A stretch of DNA of 10,072 bases, from NCBI GenBank assembly GCA_002432195.1, contig DJGG01000132.1, positions 23,976 to 34,047 of the forward strand, given 5' to 3'. The stretch is from Desulfobacteraceae bacterium UBA5852 (GTDB lineage Bacteria > Desulfobacterota > Desulfobacteria > Desulfobacterales > UBA5852). The notes under the pieces were generated by a model. That model was not told the DNA's origin. It was given only the letters and a program-made list of their open reading frames with translations, and did no database searches. This document shows positions 1 to 5,645 of this stretch, piece by piece. The translations under genes were made by a program, and so were the position numbers. Numbering within the stretch: the first letter of the stretch is position 1; each line of letters begins with the position of its first letter.

Positions 1-1023
1 CAGACCCTGGCCGAGATGCGCGAGCAGGCCGACGCCGAAAAAGCCGACGAACAGAAACGCCGGGCCGCCGAAACCCAGCAGACCTTTAAAACCTTTTTCG
101 ATGTCCTCTTTTTCCCCGACGCCAAGGGCCGATGGAAGCCCATGACCGCCGGGAGGGCCGAGCAGCATGTCCGATTATGGATCGACCCCGTGACCGGCAG
201 CACCCCCTTCCGCGAGCTGGGGCTCCACCACGTCCAGAAAATCAAGGCCAACCTCGTAGCGGCCGGTAGCACCCCGCGCACCATGCAATACGTCTTCCGC
301 ACCTTCGCCATGGTGTGGAACGCAGCGGTTGACCATGGCTATACGGATGGCCCCTGCCCCACCCGGGCGCATTCCTTCAGGCTCCCCAAGATCGACAACC
401 AACGTCAGCGCTATTTGACCGTCGAGGAAGAGGAAAAACTCCTGAGCGCGGTCAAGGCCCGGAGCGAACAGGCCTATCAGATGGCCATCGTGAGCCTGGA
501 TTCGGGCCTCCGCTTCGGGGAGGTAGCTGCCCTCACCTGGGGCTGTGTGGACATCGTGGGCGGCTCCCTGCGCGTTTTGGACACCAAGGGCAAGCAGGAT
601 CGCCAGGTGCCCATGACTGCGCGCCTACTGGCCATGTTTGGCGCCATGACTCCCAGGGGCTCCGGCGCTTTGGTCTTCCCGGACGCCGAGGGCCGGATCC
701 AGAAGGAGGCCTCAAGCGCCTTCAGGACAGCGATTGACGTTGCCGGGCTTAACGAGGGCGTCACGAATCCCAAGCTCCGCGCCAGCTTTCACACCCTGCG
801 CCATACTTACGCCTCCCGGCTGGTCCAGGCTGGCGTTGATCTCTTCAAGGTCCAGCAGCTCTTAGGGCACTCAACCCCGACCATGACGGCGCGTTACGCC
901 CACCTTTCAGATGGGGACCTCCGGCAAGCGGTGCAGGCCATGGAAGCGAACGGAAAAGCGAAGAGGAGCAAAGGCAAGGTGGTTCACCTTCGCAAGAGCA
1001 GGGCCAGCGGGGTGGCACGGTGA
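1..1023 (+). CDS. int: Tyrosine site-specific integrase, 5' end outside window
   Basis: This is a phage/island tyrosine recombinase, which catalyses integration and excision at att sites through a covalent 3'-phosphotyrosine intermediate. The reading frame is open from base 1, and the first in-window ATG (16) has no ribosome binding site, so the true start and N-terminal arm-binding domain lie upstream. Counting from ATG 16, a SAM-like core-binding domain spans about residues 22-118 and the catalytic domain about 130-310. The full catalytic set is visible: Arg166 in SGLRFGEVAALTW, a Lys in TKGKQDRQVPM (191 or 193), His259 and Arg262 in HTLRHTYAS, His285 in LLGHSTPTMTARYAHL, and the nucleophile Tyr294. 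The basic C-terminal tail is typical. Its stop overlaps the start of the next gene. The tRNA-Leu gene at the far right is the likely target. The family call is firm; the pairing with that tRNA is inferred. Confidence 0.95.
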   Translation, partial: QTLAEMREQADAEKADEQKRRAAETQQTFKTFFDVLFFPDAKGRWKPMTAGRAEQHVRLWIDPVTGSTPFRELGLHHVQKIKANLVAAGSTPRTMQYVFRTFAMVWNAAVDHGYTDGPCPTRAHSFRLPKIDNQRQRYLTVEEEEKLLSAVKARSEQAYQMAIVSLDSGLRFGEVAALTWGCVDIVGGSLRVLDTKGKQDRQVPMTARLLAMFGAMTPRGSGALVFPDAEGRIQKEASSAFRTAIDVAGLNEGVTNPKLRASFHTLRHTYASRLVQAGVDLFKVQQLLGHSTPTMTARYAHLSDGDLRQAVQAMEANGKAKRSKGKVVHLRKSRASGVAR

Positions 1024-1637
1024 GCGCGCAGGCGGGGCGGGGCGAGATAGAAGACCTGGAGACCATCCTCGACCCCGAGGAGTGGGAGCGCTTCCTGGGC
1101 CACTTCGATGACCGCTGGAGCCGGGAGAAGCCGGAGAACATCGCCCGCACCATCCGGCGGCTTATTATCCTCCCCCTGCAAGCGTGGCTCCGCACCGCGC
1201 CCCCCCATGCACCCCAGTTCGCCGCGGTGCAACTGCAAGACGCCGCCTGGGATCTGGTGGACGAGCTGGAGGACGGCGAGCCTGCGGATCCGGTGCTCCT
1301 AAATATCCTCGCCGAACGATGGGATGACTTTTTTAAGAAAATGGCCTGGGGCGCCATCCTTGCCGCGCAGCCGTTCAAGGAGGGGCCCCGGCAGGAGAGG
1401 ATCGACGCCCTATGCCGCGTCATGGTGAAAGCGCTTGCCGCCTTCCGGTCCCATTGCGGTAGGGACCCAAGCGCCTCCGAGCTGTGGGAAAGCATTTCTG
1501 CCCCCTGCATCCAGGAAAAAACCGAGGACACTCTGTGGTGGGTATCCCGCGGCAAGGAACACACAACAACGTTTAAAGCCTTCCAGAATCGCCTCACCTC
1601 CATCAAAAAAAAATTACCGCCCTCAAAAAAAAGATAA
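1020..1637 (+). CDS. Hypothetical protein coupled to the integrase
   Basis: I do not recognise this 205-aa protein. It begins at GTG 1020, which shares bases with the integrase stop (GTGA overlap), so translation is probably coupled and the product made at integrase-like levels. The sequence is acidic in its first 35 residues (GEIEDLETILDPEEWERFL), mixed helical in the middle, contains several Trp residues, and ends in a Lys-rich tail (KKKLPPSKKR). No signal peptide, transmembrane segment or catalytic motif is apparent. The last codons run through two adenine tracts, A9 at 1605-1613 and A8 at 1625-1632, unusual in this GC-rich DNA. The +1 frame stays open from this point into the downstream AlpA-like gene. 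It could be an integration accessory or regulatory protein, but position is the only hint. Confidence 0.75.
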   Translation: MSAQAGRGEIEDLETILDPEEWERFLGHFDDRWSREKPENIARTIRRLIILPLQAWLRTAPPHAPQFAAVQLQDAAWDLVDELEDGEPADPVLLNILAERWDDFFKKMAWGAILAAQPFKEGPRQERIDALCRVMVKALAAFRSHCGRDPSASELWESISAPCIQEKTEDTLWWVSRGKEHTTTFKAFQNRLTSIKKKLPPSKKR

Positions 1638-1662
1638 TCCCGGGTTTCGATTAGCCGGGATT
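1625..1662 (-). terminator. Leftward intrinsic terminator-like hairpin
   Basis: A perfect 8-bp inverted repeat, AATCCCGG (1636-1643) and CCGGGATT (1655-1662), encloses an 11-nt loop. Read on the minus strand the hairpin is followed two bases later by an eight-T run (complement of 1625-1632), the classic layout of a Rho-independent terminator. Read on the plus strand no U-tract follows, so it should be weak in the direction of the genes. No minus-strand gene is visible upstream of it. The A-run is also part of the Lys-rich end of the preceding gene, so a chance match is possible. Confidence 0.5.
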
Positions 1663-1673
1663 CCCGCCTGTTA

Positions 1674-1721
1674 CTGTCCCTCCATAGATAAACATTCTCC
1701 CAAAGAATGCAGGAGGGATAG
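1674..1721 (+). promoter_or_regulatory. Leader hairpin sequestering the SD of the AlpA-like gene
   Basis: Bases 1674-1683 (CTGTCCCTCC) pair with 1712-1721 (GGAGGGATAG) over ten base pairs including one G-U wobble. Inside lies a second perfect stem, CATTCT (1693-1698) with AGAATG (1704-1709) and a 5-nt loop. The outer 3' strand contains the entire Shine-Dalgarno sequence AGGAGGG (1711-1717) of the gene starting at ATG 1723, so the folded mRNA would hide the ribosome binding site. This is a visible sequence structure; a role in translational control is inferred. No convincing sigma-70 promoter was found in 1638-1722. Confidence 0.6.
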
Positions 1722-1722
1722 C

Positions 1723-1974
1723 ATGCAAGACAATCTGGAAAAACTCTGCGCTGAAATGGTGGCTCAGCACGGGAGCCCCATCATTGCCCGCTCCGAGGTT
1801 CGACGGCTGACCGGGGGGCTCCTGAGCGCCGGCTATCTGGCAAACCTCGACCAGCAGGGCGCCGGCCCTCCCGGTTTCATGGTAGGCGGCCGCCGTGCCT
1901 ACCGCACGGAGGATTTTTGCAGGTGGTTTCTCTCCCGGTGCAGCGCAGCCCGCGGCGGAGGGCGCCGCCGATGA
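1723..1974 (+). CDS. AlpA-like winged-helix regulator/excisionase
   Basis: This 83-aa protein resembles AlpA/excisionase-type DNA-binding proteins: an HTH at about residues 23-45 (SEVRRLTGGLLSAGYLANL) followed by the wing GAGPPGFMVGGRRAYRTEDF (47-65) and a basic Arg/Gly-rich C-terminus. In phage satellites, AlpA-family proteins switch on the excision and replication genes, and some act as Xis. I chose ATG 1723 because of the strong SD AGGAGGG at 1711-1717; the same frame is open upstream to 1435 but lacks another good start. Its stop overlaps the prim-pol ATG (ATGA at 1971-1974), so the two are probably translated together. The SD is buried in a ten-pair stem, suggesting its synthesis is restrained. 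The fold assignment is fairly secure; activator versus excisionase cannot be decided from sequence. Confidence 0.75.
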   Translation: MQDNLEKLCAEMVAQHGSPIIARSEVRRLTGGLLSAGYLANLDQQGAGPPGFMVGGRRAYRTEDFCRWFLSRCSAARGGGRRR

Positions 1975-3602
1975 GCCAGCAAGCCGCGGCCCTCCACTAC
2001 CTGGAGATGGGCCTTTCAGTTATCCCCGTAGGGCAGGACAAACGCCCCAGGCTCACGTCCTGGGTAGCTTATCAGAAGGCCCCCCCGAGCCCCGAGTCCG
2101 TGAGGAAGTGGTGGGAAACCTGGCCAGGCGCCAACATCGGGATCGTAACGGGCGAGGTCTCCGGCCTGCTTGTGGTGGACGCCGACACCCAGGAGGCCGT
2201 GGACCGGATCGAGGCCCTGCTGCCGGATGGTTTCCAAACCCCGGTGGCCACGACCCCCCGGGGCGGACGCCACTACTATTTTCGGCACGCCGATGGCTAC
2301 CCCAACCGCGCCAATGTTTTCCCGGGGTGCGACATCCGCACGACCGGCGGGTACGTGGTGGCTCCCCCCGGCACCAACGGCACCGGCGGATCCTATGCCT
2401 GGGTCCCGGGGCTGGCTTTGGGCGAGGTGCAACCGGCAGAGCTGCCGCCGGCTCTGGCCGGCGCATTGCAAGAATATAAAAAGACTTTTGCACATATAGG
2501 GGGCGGGCCCGAAAACCCCAACGCCACAGAAACGCCACAGAACGCCACAAATGGCACAATCGGGTTCGGGCAGGGGGAGCGCGACCAGGCCCTTTTCCAT
2601 GTGGCAAACTGCCTCGTGAAGGGTGGGATGTCCCCTGGTAACATCCTGAAAACCATACTTTTTCTTTCCTCCCATTGCTCCCCCCCGTTCCCCGAAAAAG
2701 AGGCTCAGACCAAGGTTGAGTCCGCCCTCAAACGAACCTCTGCCAGGGATCGGAACATCGCCGAAGAGGTCCGGGAATGGGTTCAAACGGCACAAAACGA
2801 CACAATAAGGACACAGGAATGCCACAAAGAGCTGTGTTTGGCACAAAGGGACCAGATGAAGGCCGCCCGGGAGGAATTCCGCCGGCTTGTGCAAAAAGGG
2901 GTCCTGGAGCCCACCGGGCGCAACGGGGTATTCCGTAAGCCCGACCGCGAATGCGAGGCCATGAATCTGCTTGAGGCCCCGGTGGAGTCGGTCCCCCTCT
3001 GGCTTCCATTCAACATCCACCGCATGGTCGAGATCATGCCCGGCAATATCATCGTCCTGGCCGGCGAGCCAAACAGCGGCAAAACGGGCCTCATGCTCAA
3101 CATCGTCCACCAGAATATGGGCCGGCACCAGGTGCACTATTTCAATTCCGAAATGGGGGCCTCCGAGCTGCGGAAGCGCCTTGAGCTTTTCCCGAACACG
3201 GCCCTGGGGGAATGGCACTTCAATGCCTACGAGCGCAGCGGCGGCTTTGCCGATGTGGTGAAGCCCGGACCTGGCAATCTGAACGTCATAGACTACCTGG
3301 AGATCCACGACGATTTTTATAAGGTCGGTGGAGAGCTGGACGCCATACATCGCAAGCTGGCCGGGGCCCTGGCCATAGTGGCCCTACAAAAGAACAAAGG
3401 CACCGACACGGGGCTTGGCGGTTTTCGCGGGCTGGAGAAGCCCCGCCTCTACCTGGCGGTCTCCCCGGGCCGGATCAAGATTGTGAAGGCCAAGAATTGG
3501 CGCGACCCAAAGTGTAACCCCAACGGCCTGGAGATCGCCTTCACCCTGGCCGCCGGCTGCGTCCTGCGGTCCCGGGGAGAGTGGGGGCGGCCCAATGCTT
3601 GA
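1971..3602 (+). CDS. Bifunctional DNA primase/polymerase fused to RecA-like ATPase
   Basis: This 543-aa replication protein should prime and unwind element DNA. An N-terminal prim-pol domain (about residues 5-165) shows the metal-binding pair Asp70/Asp72 in LLVVDADT, His101 in RGGRHYYF, and the block DIRTTGGYVVAPPG (121-134). A helical primase-C-terminal-like segment follows (about 203-255). The C-terminal third is a RecA/DnaB-like ATPase: Walker A GEPNSGKT (365-372, Lys371), FNSEMGASELRKRL (391-404) recalling the DnaB FSLEMS motif with Glu394, and a Walker-B-like LNVIDYLEI (437-445). The start is the ATG overlapping the preceding stop; 18 further codons are open upstream but have no support. 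The linkers (about 166-205 and 270-300) encode two repeat arrays that look like origin iterons. The last codons overlap the next ATG by 8 bases. Similar fusions serve prophages and satellites. Confidence 0.9.
   Translation: MSQQAAALHYLEMGLSVIPVGQDKRPRLTSWVAYQKAPPSPESVRKWWETWPGANIGIVTGEVSGLLVVDADTQEAVDRIEALLPDGFQTPVATTPRGGRHYYFRHADGYPNRANVFPGCDIRTTGGYVVAPPGTNGTGGSYAWVPGLALGEVQPAELPPALAGALQEYKKTFAHIGGGPENPNATETPQNATNGTIGFGQGERDQALFHVANCLVKGGMSPGNILKTILFLSSHCSPPFPEKEAQTKVESALKRTSARDRNIAEEVREWVQTAQNDTIRTQECHKELCLAQRDQMKAAREEFRRLVQKGVLEPTGRNGVFRKPDRECEAMNLLEAPVESVPLWLPFNIHRMVEIMPGNIIVLAGEPNSGKTGLMLNIVHQNMGRHQVHYFNSEMGASELRKRLELFPNTALGEWHFNAYERSGGFADVVKPGPGNLNVIDYLEIHDDFYKVGGELDAIHRKLAGALAIVALQKNKGTDTGLGGFRGLEKPRLYLAVSPGRIKIVKAKNWRDPKCNPNGLEIAFTLAAGCVLRSRGEWGRPNA
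2465..2499. other. AT-rich stretch beside repeats, candidate unwinding element
   Basis: Within GC-rich coding DNA this interval is markedly A/T rich (for example AAGAATATAAAAAGAC and CACATATA). It sits about 20 bp before the first repeat array. AT-rich DNA next to iterons is the usual layout of a replication origin's melting site. It falls in an interdomain linker of the prim-pol protein, where amino acid constraint is probably low. The assignment is inferred. Confidence 0.4.
2520..2560 (+). repeat. Iteron-like array 1 inside the prim-pol gene
   Basis: Three copies of AACGCCACA (2520-2528, 2531-2539, 2541-2549) are followed by the variant ATGGCACAA (2551-2559). The shared CACA cores start at 2525, 2536, 2546 and 2555, spacings of 11, 10 and 9 bp, close to one helical turn. 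The copies fall in different codon phases, so the pattern is not explained by a repeated peptide. This suggests binding sites for an initiator, plausibly the encoded prim-pol/ATPase. Confidence 0.6.
2786..2846 (+). repeat. Iteron-like array 2 inside the prim-pol gene
   Basis: The same core recurs: AACGGCACAA, AACGACACAA, AAGGACACAG, AATGCCACAA and TTTGGCACAA, with CACA starting at 2791, 2801, 2812, 2823 and 2842. The first four are spaced 10, 11 and 11 bp, and an inverted copy (GCTGTGTTT, TGTG at 2833-2836) fills the larger gap before the fifth. Codon phase differs among copies. Together with array 1 this gives about nine direct copies and one inverted copy of a consensus near AAnGnCACAR. Confidence 0.6.
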
Positions 3603-3804
3603 AAGCCCTTGCCTCTTCTGCGGGCAGCCCACCAGGGACCGAGGGCTGTTCGTCCCGAACGACCCCCAGGAATACGGCGCCGAACCGGGGAAAAGCCGGA
3701 TCTTCGCCTATCCCCTATGCGAGTCCTGCCGGGCTGATGGGATCGACCTGGCCAAGGTGGAGGCCCTGGCCATGCTGGCAGGCCTCCGCCCGGCGGTGCA
3801 TTGA
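3595..3804 (+). CDS. Small CxxC/CxxC putative zinc-binding protein
   Basis: This 69-aa protein has two cysteine pairs, Cys6/Cys9 (CLFC) and Cys42/Cys45 (CESC), spaced as in a zinc ribbon or treble-clef finger. The spacer is Pro/Gly/Asp rich, and the C-terminal 20 residues form a likely helix (DLAKVEALAMLAGL). The ATG at 3595 overlaps the prim-pol stop by eight bases, so it is the last gene of the coupled replication operon. A DNA- or RNA-binding accessory role is plausible for a small zinc protein here, but no family is recognised. The reading frame and cysteine pattern are solid; the function is unknown. Confidence 0.65.
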   Translation: MLESPCLFCGQPTRDRGLFVPNDPQEYGAEPGKSRIFAYPLCESCRADGIDLAKVEALAMLAGLRPAVH

Positions 3805-3806
3805 TG

Positions 3807-3853
3807 GGGTGTCAACTTGCTTACACCCTGCGCCAGGACTCCAAAAGTTGGAG
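3807..3853 (+). promoter_or_regulatory. Two consecutive small hairpins after the replication operon
   Basis: GGGTGT (3807-3812) pairs with ACACCC (3823-3828) around a 10-nt loop, and CTCCAA (3839-3844) pairs with TTGGAG (3848-3853) around a 3-nt loop. The second hairpin covers most of the SD-like GGAGG (3850-3854) of a possible micro-ORF. Neither is followed by a T-tract, so they do not look like intrinsic terminators. A regulatory role is speculative. Confidence 0.3.
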
Positions 3854-3862
3854 GCATTCACC

Positions 3863-3919
3863 ATGCAGCAGGTGGGCGCGGGTGCTTTAATGGCGCGGGT
3901 TTGCGGTTGCGATAACTGA
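3863..3919 (+). CDS. Possible 18-codon micro-ORF
   Basis: ATG 3863 is preceded at good spacing by GGAGG (3850-3854). The frame encodes 18 residues, MQQVGAGALMARVCGCDN, stopping at 3917-3919, 17 bases before the next gene's ATG. It has two Cys residues near its C-terminus. It could be a leader peptide or a true small protein, or a chance SD/ATG pair. The SD lies partly in a small hairpin. No homologue is known to me. Confidence 0.3.
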   Translation: MQQVGAGALMARVCGCDN

Positions 3920-3936
3920 GTTTTAACGGGGGATAC

Positions 3937-4614
3937 ATGGGCAGAATATCCGACGAGGCCATGGAGAAGCTGCGGGGGTTCCTGGATGCGCTCCCCGAAG
4001 AGGCTCGCAGCAAGTGCGCCCTCTGCAACGAAACCTTGGTGCACATCGTCAAGCGGGCCGAGGTGGAGAGCGGTGCAGGGACAGCTACCGTAACGCGGGA
4101 GCTTGCCGCACGGGTGAATGAGGGGGCACCGGCGGGTGACCGGGTGACCGGAGCGGCATTCCAGGACAGGGTGAGGACGGCGGAACGTGGGCGGCGCCCT
4201 TCGAAATCTGAAATGGCACAGTGCCAAAATAAGCCAGCCCCATCACCGGATCCGCCCAAGCGGCACGCCGTCGTCAACGGCGAAGTGTACGACGGCCCGC
4301 GCTACGCGGACATGGCTATCGAGCAACTGAAGCGTATCAAACACGAGGATCCGAACCGGGAGAGCGCCATGCTTCGGGTCAGACAGTGGATTGACGCCCA
4401 GCTCTACCCCACGCCGAAACCCACCAAGCGCAAGGGACAGCACCAGCACCTTGGTGATCACGACCCGTTTGAAGATGTCTCGCCAGCCTTCGCCGCGGCC
4501 TGGGATGGGCTTTACAGGGAGATCCGAAACACCCGGGCACTGGGGTGGACCACCACCACCAAGGTGGCGGCGGTGCGCCGGGTGGAGGTGCTCCGTGACG
4601 CCGCAGCCAGGTGA
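3937..4614 (+). CDS. Hypothetical phage protein with N-terminal CxxC
   Basis: I do not recognise a named family for this 225-aa protein. ATG 3937 follows a GGGGGA ribosome binding site at 3928-3933. The first 90 residues carry CALC (Cys27, Cys30) and a helical segment with HTH character (TVTRELAARVNEGAPAGDRV, 51-70). A Pro/Lys-rich linker (about 90-112) leads to a conserved-looking block, PRYADMAIEQLKRIKHEDPN (121-140), followed by a helix to residue 155, then a Trp-containing C-terminal helix pair. From memory, the block around 121-152 resembles a domain in hypotheticals from deltaproteobacterial prophages; I could not check. Position between the replication and packaging modules suggests a regulator or DNA-binding protein. 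A perfect 13-bp palindrome lies inside the gene at 4214-4226. Confidence 0.7.
   Translation: MGRISDEAMEKLRGFLDALPEEARSKCALCNETLVHIVKRAEVESGAGTATVTRELAARVNEGAPAGDRVTGAAFQDRVRTAERGRRPSKSEMAQCQNKPAPSPDPPKRHAVVNGEVYDGPRYADMAIEQLKRIKHEDPNRESAMLRVRQWIDAQLYPTPKPTKRKGQHQHLGDHDPFEDVSPAFAAAWDGLYREIRNTRALGWTTTTKVAAVRRVEVLRDAAAR
4214..4226. repeat. 13-bp palindrome containing the iteron core
   Basis: TGGCACAGTGCCA is a perfect inverted repeat with a single central base. Its left half, preceded by AA, matches the AATGGCACA variant seen in the prim-pol repeat arrays. It may be an extra binding site for the same protein, or chance. Confidence 0.3.
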
Positions 4615-4638
4615 CCACCCCCCGGGCGCGGGCGGGCA

Positions 4639-4664
4639 CCGGGGCGGCTTTCGGGGCACCCCGG
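4639..4664. repeat. GC-rich inverted repeat before the packaging genes
   Basis: CCGGGG (4639-4644) and CCCCGG (4659-4664) form a 6-bp stem in the 152-base gap 4615-4766. It is followed by a G-run (4663-4670), not a T-run, so an intrinsic terminator is not supported. No convincing promoter was found in this gap. Confidence 0.3.
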
Positions 4665-4766
4665 GGGGGGCATTGCGGTTTTGCCAGATGCTCAAGTGAC
4701 GACCGTGGTGCCCGCTTTCCTCGTATGGGGATGTACCCGGTTTAGGAAAAAATTAGGAGAAAACCC

Positions 4767-5084
4767 ATGAAAACCGCACCGAAACACCTGCAAGCCCCGG
4801 GGCGCAATCTGTGGCAAAAGGTCCTGGCGGAGTTCGACATCAGCGATGGCCACGACTTGACCCGCTTGGAGCAGGCGTGCGGCGCCCTGGACCGCGTGGA
4901 ACAGGCCAGGCGCCGGATCCGGAAGGACGGGGCTTACCTCAAGGACCGCTTCGGCCAGCTCCGGGAGCACCCGGCCCACCGGGTGGAGCAATGCAACCGC
5001 AGCCTGCTGGCCAGGTTGCTGCGCGAGTTGCGCCTCGATATTCCGCAGCCCGAGGACAGCACCAGGCCGCGGCCCTTGTATTAG
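4767..5084 (+). CDS. terS: P27-family phage terminase small subunit
   Basis: This 105-aa protein matches the layout of P27-type small terminase subunits, which recognise the packaging site and recruit the large subunit. Recognisable parts are the N-terminal APGRNLWQKVLAEFDI (10-25), the helix DLTRLEQACGALDRVEQARR (30-49), RKDGAYLKDRFGQLREHPA (52-70) with the family's Gly...HP pattern, and a terminal helix RSLLARLLRELRL. Length is close to the lower end for the family. The start is fixed by TTAGGAG upstream of ATG 4767. No large-subunit gene follows, which is unusual for P27 TerS in a complete phage but common in satellites, where an own TerS redirects a helper's packaging motor. The family call is made by recognition and is good. 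Confidence 0.85.
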   Translation: MKTAPKHLQAPGRNLWQKVLAEFDISDGHDLTRLEQACGALDRVEQARRRIRKDGAYLKDRFGQLREHPAHRVEQCNRSLLARLLRELRLDIPQPEDSTRPRPLY

Positions 5085-5093
5085 GAGATCATC

Positions 5094-5645
5094 ATGCCAC
5101 GGAAGCCACAACCCCCGAAATCACGCCGCACCGGCGCCGCCGTCAATTGGGTTGTCACCCTGCTGACCTGGGGCACCCCGCCGGCCGCCGGCACGCCCGA
5201 GATTGTGCCCTATTACGTGCACCAGATGCACCTATGGGAGAAACAGGCGCCCGCCTGGGCCTCCCTGGGCCCCGGGATCATGGAAAGCTGGGCCGCCGAG
5301 CACCCCGGCCGCCGGCCATGGTCATGGTGGCGCCACGACGCACCCCGCGACGAAGAATTGAAGCGCGGGTGGTATTGCCATCGGCACTTTCCCATCGCCC
5401 GCCTGAAGGTGGCCGGCGCTGGCCGGGTGGCGAGGGAGCACTACCCCGGGATCGGGGCGCGGTTCTGGTTCGGCGTCCCGCTGGAGTGGATCGACACCGA
5501 CCCGGCCCAGCCGATTTTTGTGGAGGCCGAAAGCGTCTATCTGGAGCGCTTCGGCTTGCTTCTGCCGGAAGAGCGGCACCGCCTCCGCGCCGCGGACAAG
5601 CGCGCCGTGCCCCTGGCGGAGATCCTGGCGGCGGTGCCGACATGA
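5094..5645 (+). CDS. Trp-rich hypothetical protein of the packaging operon
   Basis: This 183-aa protein is unidentified but has a style I associate with small phage hypotheticals found near terminase genes. Features are a basic N-terminus (PRKPQPPKSRR), a central motif HPGRRPWSWWRHDAPR (70-85), GVPLEWIDTDP (127-137) and a C-terminal block ESVYLERFGLLLPEERHRL (146-164). No Walker motif or nuclease motif is present, so it is not a large terminase. AGGAG at 5083-5087 overlaps the terS stop and gives the start at ATG 5094. Its stop overlaps the next ATG (ATGA at 5642-5645), so terS, this gene and the HTH gene form a tight operon. It may be a packaging or DNA-binding accessory. Confidence 0.75.
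   Translation: MPRKPQPPKSRRTGAAVNWVVTLLTWGTPPAAGTPEIVPYYVHQMHLWEKQAPAWASLGPGIMESWAAEHPGRRPWSWWRHDAPRDEELKRGWYCHRHFPIARLKVAGAGRVAREHYPGIGARFWFGVPLEWIDTDPAQPIFVEAESVYLERFGLLLPEERHRLRAADKRAVPLAEILAAVPT

Noticed and set aside
845..1606. 253-codon minus-strand frame over the integrase end and next gene
   Set aside because: Ser/Arg-rich shadow crossing two coupled plus-strand genes, with no start signal.
2520..2846. Repeat arrays considered as a CRISPR
   Set aside because: Units are about 10 bp with no spacers of normal length and lie inside a coding gene; the spacing fits iterons instead.
2016..3350. 444-codon open frame on the minus strand opposite the prim-pol gene
   Set aside because: It mirrors a gene with clear catalytic motifs; its translation shows no recognisable domains. 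It is typical antisense open sequence in high-GC DNA.
4134..4149. 8-bp tandem repeat GGGTGACC in the 225-aa gene
   Set aside because: Two copies only, with no phasing or other sign of function; probably chance.
4593..4699. Possible small gene starting at a GTG overlapping the end of the 225-aa gene
   Set aside because: No SD, Gly/Pro-rich translation through a G-run, and no recognisable motif.
4708..4726. Sigma-54-like -24/-12 promoter (TGGTGC then TTCCTC) upstream of terS
   Set aside because: The -12 element lacks the required GC, and the match is too weak to report.
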